A DNA stretch of 40,227 nt. Origin: K189A clade bacterium. Its GTDB lineage: Bacteria; Pseudomonadota; Gammaproteobacteria; Pseudomonadales; Azotimanducaceae. The notes below the pieces were generated by a model, which worked only from the letters and a program-made list of their open reading frames with translations, was not told the origin of the DNA and did no database searches. Each line of letters starts with the position of its first letter. Position 1 is the stretch's first letter. The position numbers and the translations under genes were made by a program. The stretch is from assembly GCA_902631405.1 (NCBI GenBank), contig CACOYI010000014.1:1-40227 (forward strand). Reading direction: 5' to 3'. Of this stretch, positions 7,927-15,884 are shown one piece after another.

Positions 7927-9255
7927 ATGTATTCAAAAATACTCATCGCGAATCGTGGAGCAATCGCGCGACGAATCGTTCGTGCTTGTCATGACTTGAG
8001 TATCGGTAGTGCGGTCGTGTTTACCGAGCCTGATCAGGATGCACCTTATCTATCAGAGGCTGGAGAAGCTCATTTGATCGCCGGTCTATCACCTTTGGAT
8101 TCGTATATGAACACGGAGCAATTATTGAACGTTGCTAAGGAAGTAGGAGCAGACGCTATCCATCCTGGCTATGGTTTTCTATCGGAAAATGCCAACTTCG
8201 CCAAACAGGTTCGTTCTGCAGGCATGCATTTTATTGGCCCTAGCCCAGATTGGATAGAGCGAATGGCCGATAAGGTTGAGGCCAGAAAATTGATGAAAAC
8301 CGCGGGGGTGCCTACCTTCCCCGGTAGTGGACAAATAACCAACGAGAAAGAGGCCTGTGAATTCGTAGCGGAGAATGGATTGCCTGTCATCGTCAAGCCC
8401 TCTGGCGGCGGAGGTGGTATAGGGATGAAGGTCGTATTCGATGAGAGTGAACTGGGTGAAGCAATATCGAACGCGTCGGATATGGCGGAAAAGTCCTTTT
8501 CTAACGGTTCAGTATATTTAGAACGCTGGATGGCGGATTCCCGTCACATTGAATTTCAAATCCTAGCTGACTTGAAAGGAAACGTGATGCATTTATTCGA
8601 GCGGGATTGCTCCGTCCAACGGAGAAATCAAAAATTAATTGAAGAAGCTCCTGCTTTTGGAATTGATCGAGCCGAGTGTGAAAACCTAGCGGAGCGACTA
8701 GTTGGGACGGTCAGCAAATTGGGTTACGACAATCTTGGAACTATTGAAACGCTCAGATCCTCGAGTGGCGAGTATGGGTTTTTGGAGATGAACACCAGGA
8801 TACAGGTTGAGCATGGAGTAACAGAAGAGGTCACGGGCGTTGATCTGGTCGCGGCTCAGATCCGGCTCGCTGCCGGAGAAGGTTTGCCTGAAATGACTGA
8901 CTTGGACGGATTTGCAGTGGAGGCCCGGGTTTATGCGGAAGACCCAGTCTCACTTATGCCTTCGACTGGAAAATTGCGAGTTTTCCGTCCTCCGAAACTA
9001 TACGGGGTTAGAGTGGAAACAGGATTCCAAGAGGGCCAGACCATCACCCCCTATTATGATGCGTTGTTGGCCAAGTTGATCGCGAAGGGCAGAACCAGGG
9101 AGCAGGCGATTGGAAGATTATTTGTAGCTTTGAAAGCATTTGCGATTCAGGGAGTGCAGACGAACTCTGCGTTGCTGATGGGAATAATTCAGCACCAAGC
9201 TTTTTTGGAGGGTAATATAGATACCAAATTTTTGGATAAAAATAAGATTATTTAA
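7927..9255 (+). CDS. Biotin carboxylase subunit of an acyl-CoA carboxylase
   Basis: A 442-residue AccC-like ATP-grasp enzyme that carboxylates the biotin of the carrier encoded next. Seen are IHPGYGFLSENANFA (about 78-92), the glycine-rich ATP loop KPSGGGGGIGMKVV (about 158-171), ERDCSVQRRNQK, and the catalytic EMNTRIQVEH containing the metal Glu/Asn and catalytic Arg. Two usually invariant spots differ: the N-terminal NRGEIA signature reads NRGAIA, and EHPVTE reads EHGVTE. The catalytic residues themselves are kept. Length equals stand-alone AccC (about 449), so the carrier domain is separate. It begins the likely operon 7927-11984 with carrier, carboxyltransferase and dehydrogenase. The set resembles propionyl- or other acyl-CoA carboxylases more than the essential acetyl-CoA carboxylase. 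Confidence 0.92.
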   Translation: MYSKILIANRGAIARRIVRACHDLSIGSAVVFTEPDQDAPYLSEAGEAHLIAGLSPLDSYMNTEQLLNVAKEVGADAIHPGYGFLSENANFAKQVRSAGMHFIGPSPDWIERMADKVEARKLMKTAGVPTFPGSGQITNEKEACEFVAENGLPVIVKPSGGGGGIGMKVVFDESELGEAISNASDMAEKSFSNGSVYLERWMADSRHIEFQILADLKGNVMHLFERDCSVQRRNQKLIEEAPAFGIDRAECENLAERLVGTVSKLGYDNLGTIETLRSSSGEYGFLEMNTRIQVEHGVTEEVTGVDLVAAQIRLAAGEGLPEMTDLDGFAVEARVYAEDPVSLMPSTGKLRVFRPPKLYGVRVETGFQEGQTITPYYDALLAKLIAKGRTREQAIGRLFVALKAFAIQGVQTNSALLMGIIQHQAFLEGNIDTKFLDKNKII

Positions 9256-9311
9256 GGAATGATCGATAAGAAAATCTGAGAAGTTTTTCTTTTTAGTTGA
9301 GGAAGATCGAG

Positions 9312-9536
9312 ATGGCTAAAATGGAAGTGGAGAGTGAGGTAACTGGAAACGTTTGGAAGATTCTTGTAGAAGAAGGGTCCAAGGTGACCTCTGGTGAAGT
9401 GGTTATGATACTAGAGTCAATGAAGATGGAGATACCGGTAGAAGCACCCGCGGACGGCACGATCGCTGAACTTTTGGTTCAAGAAGAGGATCAGGTTGAG
9501 GAAGATCAAGTCGTCGCCGTGATCGACGTCAACTAA
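9312..9536 (+). CDS. Small biotin carboxyl carrier protein (biotinyl domain)
   Basis: A 74-residue protein that is just a biotinyl domain. The biotinylation motif ESMKMEIPV has its target lysine at about residue 38, followed by the mirrored half-domain ending in VVAVIDVN. It lacks the long Pro/Ala linker of AccB. I chose the ATG at 9312, which has GAGGAAG six bases upstream, over an in-frame TTG at 9297 that lies inside that ribosome site. The gene lies between the carboxylase and the carboxyltransferase (12-base gap) and would shuttle CO2 between them. Confidence 0.9.
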   Translation: MAKMEVESEVTGNVWKILVEEGSKVTSGEVVMILESMKMEIPVEAPADGTIAELLVQEEDQVEEDQVVAVIDVN

Positions 9537-9547
9537 AGGTAAATAAA

Positions 9548-11101
9548 GTGGCTTGGGATAGCGAAGTAAAAGAATTGGAAAGGCGGCGCCACTTAGCCAA
9601 ACAGCAAGGAGGTGCAGAGGGGGTGGCTCGTCAGCACGCAAAGGGTCGGATGACCATTCGAGAGCGTGTTGATGTTTTATTGGACCCAGGTAGTTTCAAG
9701 GAGCACGGGAGGGCTACAGCAAGTCCGGTATATGACGACAACGGAGAGCTTATAGAGTACGTTCCCGCAAATTACGTTGTAGGCTTTGGCGAAGTCAACG
9801 GGCGGAGGATAGTAGCAGCGGGTGAAGATTTTACATTAAAGGGAGGCTCTCCTAACGCGGCCGGCTTGCGAAAAAGTGTTTATGCAGAACACTTAGCTAG
9901 CCAATATAAGTCCCCCTTAGTCAGATTGCTTGAGGGTGGTGGTGGTAGTGTCAAAGGCAGTGGTAAGCAAGGCGGCACGGTTGGCGAACCCGTGTTCTCA
10001 GAACCACGATTCAAGATTATCTCGGATTCGATGGGACAGATCCCGATAGCGTCAGCGGCTTTGGGTGCTGTAGCTGGATTCCCAGCTGGACGATTGGCGG
10101 CATCTCATTTTTCAGTTATGACCGAACATACGAGTCAGGTTTTGATCGGTGGTCCTGCTTTAGTGACGAGAGCACTCGGTGTTGAAATGACAAAAGACCA
10201 ATTGGGCGGAGCCGATATTCATCTTCGTAGCGGTGTCGTTGATAACTTAGCTCGTGACGAGCATGATGCAATAGAGCAAATAAAGCGCTTTTTGAGTTAT
10301 CTACCATCGAATGTATGGGAGAGGACTCAGAGATCTCCCTGCGAGGACCCTGTCGACAGGATGGAACAAGATTTGCTGACGGTCGTCCCCAGGGATAGCA
10401 ACGCTGGTTTTGAAATGCGGTCCATAATAGAAATGGTCGTCGATAAAGGCAGTTTTTTCGAGACTGCGGCTTTGTATGGACCCAGCCAGATTTGTGGTTT
10501 CGCGAGATTAGCGGGCCAGCCCGTTGGGATTTTAGCAAATGATTGCTTGCACTACGCGGGAGCTATGACCGCCGAGGCCGCTCAAAAATATCGTCGTTTT
10601 GTAGAGCTTTGCGATACTTTTCATATTCCGGTCGTCAATCTAGTTGATCAACCTGGCTTTATGATTGGGCCCGAGTCCGAGAAAGCCGGGACTATTCGTT
10701 ATGGGATGGCAGCAGTCTCAGCTGCCTCTCAGGCGAGTATTCCTTGGGCCGTTGTTCAAATCCACAAAGGCTTTGGAGTCGCAACGGCAGCTCATTATGC
10801 GCCAGGAGCCTATGTTTTAGCGTGGCCATCTGTAGAGTCTGGCGCTTTGCCGATAGAAGGCGGTGTTGCGGTCGCTTTTCACAAGGAAATCGCCGCTGCA
10901 AAGGATCCAATTGCTAAAAGGGAAGAGCTTGAGGGACGACTTAAAGACTCACGCTCACCTTTTCCGAGGGCTGAATCCTTCGCTGTCCATGAATTAATTG
11001 ATCCCAGAGAGACCAGGCCGGTACTATGTGACTGGGTGGAATGGATTCAGCCAAATTTAGATACTCTGGTGGGACCAGTGACCTTTCCAATAAGGCCTTA
11101 A
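9548..11101 (+). CDS. Acyl-CoA carboxylase carboxyltransferase subunit (PccB/MmdA-like)
   Basis: A 517-residue fused alpha/beta carboxyltransferase of the crotonase-like superfamily. Length and segments match PccB/AccD5/methylmalonyl-CoA decarboxylase alpha: AKGRMTIRERVDVLLDPGSF near the N-terminus, a Gly-rich oxyanion loop at LLEGGGGSVKGSG, LGGADIH in the middle, and LVDQPGFMIGPESEK in the second half. The start is a GTG at 9548, 12 bases after the carrier gene. The enzyme moves the carboxyl from biotin to an acyl-CoA. Propionyl-, methylcrotonyl- or another branched acyl-CoA is possible; the sequence alone does not decide. A PrpE-like propionate-activating ligase at 30992 would fit propionyl-CoA. 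Confidence 0.92.
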   Translation: MAWDSEVKELERRRHLAKQQGGAEGVARQHAKGRMTIRERVDVLLDPGSFKEHGRATASPVYDDNGELIEYVPANYVVGFGEVNGRRIVAAGEDFTLKGGSPNAAGLRKSVYAEHLASQYKSPLVRLLEGGGGSVKGSGKQGGTVGEPVFSEPRFKIISDSMGQIPIASAALGAVAGFPAGRLAASHFSVMTEHTSQVLIGGPALVTRALGVEMTKDQLGGADIHLRSGVVDNLARDEHDAIEQIKRFLSYLPSNVWERTQRSPCEDPVDRMEQDLLTVVPRDSNAGFEMRSIIEMVVDKGSFFETAALYGPSQICGFARLAGQPVGILANDCLHYAGAMTAEAAQKYRRFVELCDTFHIPVVNLVDQPGFMIGPESEKAGTIRYGMAAVSAASQASIPWAVVQIHKGFGVATAAHYAPGAYVLAWPSVESGALPIEGGVAVAFHKEIAAAKDPIAKREELEGRLKDSRSPFPRAESFAVHELIDPRETRPVLCDWVEWIQPNLDTLVGPVTFPIRP

Positions 11102-11117
11102 TAAAAAGGAGAACCTC

Positions 11118-11984
11118 ATGACAATCAATTTCGAAAACCAAGTGGCGATTGTAACCGGTGCTGGCGGAGGACTAGGGAAATGCCACGCACTCGAACTTGC
11201 GAAGAGAGGAGCTAAGGTAGTTGTTAATGACCTTGGCGGCAATATGGATGGTACCGGCGGTTCGTCGGAAGCGGCTGAATCGGTAGTAAAGGAAATAAAA
11301 GCTGCCGGTGGGGAAGCTATTGCAAATGGCGGATCGGTGTCTGATCGAGCCGGCGCTCTCAGTATGGTTACGGACGCTATGGATGCTTGGGGTCGCGTGG
11401 ATATTTTGATAAATAATGCTGGGATTCTCAGGGATAAATCATTCTCTAAAATGTCCTTAGATGATTTTGAGACCGTGGTGAACGTGCACCTTCTCGGAGC
11501 TGCCTATTGCTCCCACGCGGTGTGGCCGATCATGCGAGAGCAAAATTATGGAAGAATCCTAATGACGACTTCGCCAACTGGCCTTTACGGGAACTTTGGT
11601 CAAACTAATTATGGAGCCGCCAAGCTTGGTCAGGTTGGGTTGATGAATAGTCTGAAATTAGAAGGTGCAAAGAACAATATTTTCACAAATACGATTGCTC
11701 CCATTGCAGCGACCCGAATGACTGAAGGAATAATGCCGGGTGAGGTCCTCGAGAAGTTGGGCCCTGAGCTTGTTACGCCGGCAGCGATATACCTAGTGAG
11801 TGAAGACGCCCCAAACGGAGTTGTTTTGCAGGCTCAGGGCGGTTCCTTTTCTCTAGCTTGTATTGTCGAAAACGATGGCGTGGAAATAGGGATCGAGGCT
11901 ACTCCCGAAGATATCCGCTCTCGCTATGAAGATATCGTGCAAATGTCGAATCTTCGCACGCGGAGCAGTATGTCTGGCTTTTGA
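11118..11984 (+). CDS. MFE-2-type 3-hydroxyacyl-CoA dehydrogenase (SDR)
   Basis: A 288-residue SDR resembling the dehydrogenase domain of peroxisomal multifunctional enzyme type 2 (17-beta-HSD4). Features: TGAGGGLG (about 14-21), VVNDLGG, NNAGILRDKSF, LLGAAYCSHAVWP, the GLYGNFGQTNYGAAK stretch with the catalytic Tyr and Lys, and NTIAPIAATRMTEGIMP. MFE-2 enzymes oxidise (R)-3-hydroxyacyl-CoA in beta-oxidation, including branched and side-chain substrates. The hydratase and SCP2 domains of MFE-2 are absent. It follows the carboxyltransferase by 16 bases with AAGGAGA six bases before the ATG, so it is probably in the same operon and acts on a related acyl-CoA. Confidence 0.88.
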   Translation: MTINFENQVAIVTGAGGGLGKCHALELAKRGAKVVVNDLGGNMDGTGGSSEAAESVVKEIKAAGGEAIANGGSVSDRAGALSMVTDAMDAWGRVDILINNAGILRDKSFSKMSLDDFETVVNVHLLGAAYCSHAVWPIMREQNYGRILMTTSPTGLYGNFGQTNYGAAKLGQVGLMNSLKLEGAKNNIFTNTIAPIAATRMTEGIMPGEVLEKLGPELVTPAAIYLVSEDAPNGVVLQAQGGSFSLACIVENDGVEIGIEATPEDIRSRYEDIVQMSNLRTRSSMSGF

Positions 11985-12012
11985 AGACGACGACTTTTTC
12001 AGAGCCCAATAG

Positions 12013-12198
12013 ATGATACCGGCAGTGCTTTTTACACTAGTGTTAAGCTTTTTGTTGGCGTGCCTGACCTGGCTGGTTATTGGCAGTAGGTTCGGTTTGA
12101 TTCGATCCCAAGCAGAGAATGACGTTTTGAATTTGCTCTCCTACTTGCTCCTCCTTGTGCCGCTTTCCTTTGTAATTGTTTTTTTTGTGATCGGCTGA
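12013..12198 (+). CDS. Small two-helix membrane protein, unknown function
   Basis: A 61-residue open frame with two strongly hydrophobic stretches (about 3-22 and 42-60) joined by a short polar loop that includes SRFGLIRSQAEND. It fits a 28-base-to-20-base slot between two genes on the same strand, which argues that it is real, but there is no clear ribosome site before the ATG and I do not recognise a family. Its hydrophobic content does not look like a shadow of anything on the other strand. Confidence 0.5.
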   Translation: MIPAVLFTLVLSFLLACLTWLVIGSRFGLIRSQAENDVLNLLSYLLLLVPLSFVIVFFVIG

Positions 12199-12217
12199 AT
12201 AGTCTTAACGTTAAACG

Positions 12218-12829
12218 ATGCCGATCCCTACAGATCTAAATTCGGTGAAAGGTTTTCTATCCGAAGAAGAGGGTGAGAAGCTCTACAGTCTTGCTTTGGA
12301 ATCTTCAAAAAAAGGCCCCATTCTTGAACTCGGCAGCTACTGCGGTAAGTCGACGATTTATATCGGTTCTGCCGTCAAGGACAATAATTCTCTGCTATAT
12401 GCTGTCGATCACCACCGCGGCTCAGAGGAGCATCAGGTTGGTGAGGAATATCATGATCCAGATTTGTATGACGCAGCTGCAGACGCCGTAGATTCTCTTC
12501 CAGCTTTAAGAAGTAATTTGCGCAGTTTCGGACTAGAGGACTGGGTCGTGCCTATTGTGGGATCAAGCGAGATGGTTGGTAGATTTTGGAATATAAGTTT
12601 ATCAATGGTTTTTATTGATGGTGGACATAGCCTTGAATCGGCACTAGCAGATTATCGGATTTGGAGCTGCCGGTTGATCAGTGGGGGATATTTGGCAATC
12701 CACGACGTGTTTGAAGACCCATCTCTCGGAGGGCAGGCTCCAAGAGAGATTTTCGAACTCGCGCAGCGATCCGGTTTGTTTCACAAAGAAGCTCTCCATC
12801 AGACTCTTGGTGTTCTAAGAAAGCTATAG
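12218..12829 (+). CDS. Class I SAM-dependent methyltransferase (Methyltransf_24-like)
   Basis: A 203-residue methyltransferase fold. The SAM-binding motif I is ILELGSYCGKST (about 35-46), an acidic residue ends the second strand at YAVDHHRG, and FIDGGHSLESALADYR followed by HDVF is typical of the Methyltransf_24 group, whose studied members act on sugars or small hydroxyls. The substrate is unknown. It is convergent with the alpha/alpha-toroid gene and the two reading frames share their last six bases. Because the neighbouring leftward cluster also contains a glycosyltransferase and a methyltransferase, it may act in the same pathway; that is inference. Confidence 0.8.
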   Translation: MPIPTDLNSVKGFLSEEEGEKLYSLALESSKKGPILELGSYCGKSTIYIGSAVKDNNSLLYAVDHHRGSEEHQVGEEYHDPDLYDAAADAVDSLPALRSNLRSFGLEDWVVPIVGSSEMVGRFWNISLSMVFIDGGHSLESALADYRIWSCRLISGGYLAIHDVFEDPSLGGQAPREIFELAQRSGLFHKEALHQTLGVLRKL

Positions 12830-13843
12830 GTGGTCTTTAAACAAGCGATGACCATGGGTTAGTTCCTCGATGGCATCAATTGCGAGAATGACTGCGGCCC
12901 CAGTCCAGGTCGGTTTTTCTGGTGGCCAAAAAATGTCCTCGAGGTAAACGTGACCCGTCCACCAACCACCGTCCCGGTCTTGATGCCATAAGATCTTGCT
13001 CAGAAGCGCCACAGCGTCTTCTCTAAGCTCCAAAGAAGCTAAGGCGATAGTTAGTTCTGAGGTCTCCGCGGCCGTTATCCATGGTTCGTCTGCCACGCAT
13101 CTACACCCTTTTTCGGACTCAACAAAAGTTTTCCATTTGGCGCGAAGCAAAGTTTTCGCTGCTTGCTTTTCATGTACCCCGCAAAGTATCGGATAGAACC
13201 AATCCATAGAATATCGGGATTTCGATGGCCAGGTACGATCAAAAAGCTGAGGCTTATTTCTGATTGCGATGCCTATTCGGTCTCTTGATTCTTCCCACTG
13301 AGTTGAATTTTCCCCTAGAAGCCTCGCTATTCTTATCCCGCATTCGATTGATTTGTAGATTGAAGAGTTCCCTGTGACGAGTGCATCTGGTTTGGAGCTA
13401 ATATCTATTCCCGCTTCCCAGATTATTTCTCCAGATTGACATTGATGACGCAAGACGAAGTTAATCGCCTCTCGGATGGTCAGCCAGTAACGCGTAAGCA
13501 CCTCTTTTTTGCCGGTTACGAGGTAGAAATGCCAAAGCCCCACTGAAGGGTAGGCGACAAAATTCGTTTCTATTCTGTTGAGAGATGGCTCCTCGCTGCC
13601 ATATGAGGATAACCAAGCTCCGTTATCAAGTTGGTTCCTTTGCAACCAGTCTAGTGCAGCTTCGGCTTCCTGCAGGTAACCGCCGACAGTCAAACCCATT
13701 AATGCTTCGGTATGATTCCAGGTATCTATGTGCCCGCCTTTAAACCAGGGTATTGCGCCTTCTTTGGTTTGAGATTCGGCAATGTGCCGGGCTGTTTTTT
13801 CGAGAATCTCTCTGGGGAAAGAACTCTTGAGGTTTTGCTTCAA
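12824..13843 (-). CDS. Alpha/alpha-toroid protein, prenyltransferase/squalene-cyclase-repeat-like, function unknown
   Basis: A 339-residue soluble protein with repeated helical pairs and QW-like repeat ends: WLQRNQLDNGAW (about 68-79) and ILWHQDRDGGWW (about 288-299). HIDTWNHTEALMGL lies near the N-terminus. These features fit the terpenoid-cyclase/prenyltransferase alpha/alpha barrel, though I see no DXDD or DDXXD catalytic motif, so a cyclase activity should not be assumed. A glycosidase-like (alpha/alpha)6 barrel is the alternative. The start is a TTG that overlaps the stop of the upstream methyltransferase gene as TTGA, so the two are translationally coupled. Its stop codon is interlocked with that of the convergent methyltransferase in the palindrome CTATAG. 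Confidence 0.7.
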   Translation of the reverse strand: MKQNLKSSFPREILEKTARHIAESQTKEGAIPWFKGGHIDTWNHTEALMGLTVGGYLQEAEAALDWLQRNQLDNGAWLSSYGSEEPSLNRIETNFVAYPSVGLWHFYLVTGKKEVLTRYWLTIREAINFVLRHQCQSGEIIWEAGIDISSKPDALVTGNSSIYKSIECGIRIARLLGENSTQWEESRDRIGIAIRNKPQLFDRTWPSKSRYSMDWFYPILCGVHEKQAAKTLLRAKWKTFVESEKGCRCVADEPWITAAETSELTIALASLELREDAVALLSKILWHQDRDGGWWTGHVYLEDIFWPPEKPTWTGAAVILAIDAIEELTHGHRLFKDHL

Positions 13844-14559
13844 TTCTTTGGCTTACAGAAATACATGGCTACACTTTTCCCAAGCAATGGATCTAAGAAT
13901 GTCTCCATCCAACGTGTGATTCTTGGTTTTTGCATCAAATCCCAAACAAGAAAATCGTGGTATCTGTCGATGAGCGAATTTGTCTCACCTTGTCCCCAGA
14001 AGAGGCATTTTAACCACCAATAAGGAACGTGAAGGCTGTGGGCTCGATGGCGTTTCTGAAAGCTAAATCCGAGGTCTTTTATTTCCTGCTTGAGTTGTTT
14101 TTCCCTAAATATCCGCAGGTGTCCACCTGGCATCTCGTGGTACGCGCTGCTCAATAGCCAACATATCCACTCTGGAAAAAAACTAGGTACGCTTACCGCT
14201 AGCGTACCGCCAGGCTTGAGGACTCGGTTCATTTCAATGAGCGCCTTTTTGTAGTCGACCAGGTGCTCGAGTACTTCGGAACAGATAATGTGCGTAAAAT
14301 GATTATCCGGGAAAGGTAAATTAAAAGCATTTCCCTGGATGAACGCACATTTCCCTTTTTTTTGGGCTGAGATTTGAAACTCATCCAGTCTAGATTTTGC
14401 TGTCAGCAGGTCGCTATGGTTAGCGTCTAGACCGAAAATCACAGCATCGGAGATGAGATGGGCGCTTATGCTGTGCCTCCCTTCTCCAGATCCGACATCT
14501 AGTAGCAGGGATTCTTTGTTCAGTGCCAATTCGCCCAGTCTTATTGTTTCTAGGCTCAC
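13840..14559 (-). CDS. Class I SAM-dependent methyltransferase (Methyltransf_11-like)
   Basis: A 239-residue methyltransferase with motif I LLLDVGSGEGRHS, an acidic strand-2 end at GLDANH, motif post-I GNAFNLPFPDNHF, and CSEVLEHLVDYKKAL followed by RVLKPGGTLAVSVP, the classic UbiE/Methyltransf_11 pattern. I chose the GTG at 14559 because it overlaps the glycosyltransferase stop as GTGA, the same 4-base arrangement used downstream. The open frame continues to a TTG at 14619, which would give a 63-base overlap. The central gene of a coupled glycosyltransferase-methyltransferase-toroid trio, it probably methylates a glycosylated or lipid intermediate; that is inference. Confidence 0.85.
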   Translation of the reverse strand: MSLETIRLGELALNKESLLLDVGSGEGRHSISAHLISDAVIFGLDANHSDLLTAKSRLDEFQISAQKKGKCAFIQGNAFNLPFPDNHFTHIICSEVLEHLVDYKKALIEMNRVLKPGGTLAVSVPSFFPEWICWLLSSAYHEMPGGHLRIFREKQLKQEIKDLGFSFQKRHRAHSLHVPYWWLKCLFWGQGETNSLIDRYHDFLVWDLMQKPRITRWMETFLDPLLGKSVAMYFCKPKN

Positions 14560-15848
14560 GAGTCGTTCGCTAGTATTTCTTTGTAGTAAGCGTCTAATCT
14601 TGTCGCCGCCTTCCCCCAAGTAAAGTTCTTTTGAACTCTATCCAAACCTTGTGCGCTGTAAGCATGCTGCGTGGCCTCATTTGATAATAATTTGCTAGCT
14701 TGACTCGCTAATGCTTGAGGGTCTCTGATTGGTGCAAGTAAACCAGCTTCACCCACAATTTCTCCTAACGAGCCTCCCACAGTCGAAACCACCGGTGTAC
14801 CGCACGCCATGGCCTCAACAGCTGGAAAGCCGAAGCCCTCGTAATCTGAAGGAATTATAGCTAGTGCAGCTTTTTGGTATAGACAGACCATTTTCTCGAT
14901 CGATAATTTTGAATGGAAATCTATCTTATCGCGCACACCAAGCGCATCTATCAGTTTGTCTAGGGCTCCCCCGATTTTTGGTGAGCCTATGAAATCTAGT
15001 CGAAGACTCGGGTAATCTTTTGCCAAAAGATGGAAAGCTTGAATCAAGTATCTCGCACCCTTTAAAGGCTCGTCTGCACTGGCAACAGATACAATCCGGT
15101 TTTGCAATTTAGGTACATCGAGAGACTTGTGAAACACGGATTGATCCACTCCGTTGTATATAACTCTAATTTTGCTTGCTTTAATCCCGAAATCTCTCTG
15201 TATATCTTGTTTAGCATTTTGGCTAACTGACACGATGTTATCTAAAGCTCTTGCGGTCCTTATCTGCATTTTCAGGAAGCGATGCCAACGTTTAGCGAGA
15301 AGTTTCAAAAACCAATCCGACTCTTGTTCCAATTTAATCCGAAGGTCCTGCGTTATTGGATGATGGATCGTAGAAATAACTGGAATTCCTAAATTCTTAA
15401 TTTTTACTAAGCCTGATCCTAGGCTCTGATTGTCGTGGACAATATCGTAGTGATTCGCGAATTCTTTTAAAAATCGAGCTGCTCGCTGACAAAAGCAATA
15501 CGGCTCTGGAAATCCTCCACTGTTGAATGATGCCCATTCAAAAAGAGTGGTCGGATCTAATAGATAAGATAATTTGAAAGACCTGAATGGTCGAGGTTCC
15601 TCGAATAGATTGAGGCCGGGCAATTTGACAAGATTGGGGCCAGGCGTAAGTTCTGGGTAGGGCTCTCCTGAGATAACGTCCACTTCATGTCCCATCTCAT
15701 GCAGGGCTTTTGCGATGTATTTAATGTAGATGCCTTGGCCTCCACTAAACGGATTGCTCCTATAACCTAGGAGGGCAATTCGCAGTTTTGAATCCTTTGG
15801 ATCTTTTTCGCTACTAGTGAGAGGCCGCGGCTTTTTGTTGATTGACAT
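14556..15848 (-). CDS. Glycosyltransferase family 4 (GT-B)
   Basis: A 430-residue retaining-type GT-B enzyme. The N-terminal domain has the acceptor-side loop NPFSGGQGIYIKYIAKAL (about 32-49). The C-terminal donor domain has VSVASADEPLKGARYLIQAF and the E-x7-E nucleotide-sugar motif in EGFGFPAVEAMACGTPVVST (about 342-361). Both catalytic-site elements look intact. The donor (UDP- or GDP-sugar) and acceptor are unknown. It leads the trio with the methyltransferase and toroid genes and follows the PNPOx-like gene after 36 bases, on the same strand. Confidence 0.9.
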   Translation of the reverse strand: MSINKKPRPLTSSEKDPKDSKLRIALLGYRSNPFSGGQGIYIKYIAKALHEMGHEVDVISGEPYPELTPGPNLVKLPGLNLFEEPRPFRSFKLSYLLDPTTLFEWASFNSGGFPEPYCFCQRAARFLKEFANHYDIVHDNQSLGSGLVKIKNLGIPVISTIHHPITQDLRIKLEQESDWFLKLLAKRWHRFLKMQIRTARALDNIVSVSQNAKQDIQRDFGIKASKIRVIYNGVDQSVFHKSLDVPKLQNRIVSVASADEPLKGARYLIQAFHLLAKDYPSLRLDFIGSPKIGGALDKLIDALGVRDKIDFHSKLSIEKMVCLYQKAALAIIPSDYEGFGFPAVEAMACGTPVVSTVGGSLGEIVGEAGLLAPIRDPQALASQASKLLSNEATQHAYSAQGLDRVQKNFTWGKAATRLDAYYKEILANDS

Positions 15849-15884
15849 GTGGTGATCGCGTTTGTCAGAAGAAGCTCGAAGTCT

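Noticed and set aside
9268-9291. AAGAAAA / TTTTCTT hairpin between the biotin carboxylase and carrier genes
   Set aside because: The stem is nearly all A-T and has no GC clamp; it would not be a convincing terminator within an operon.
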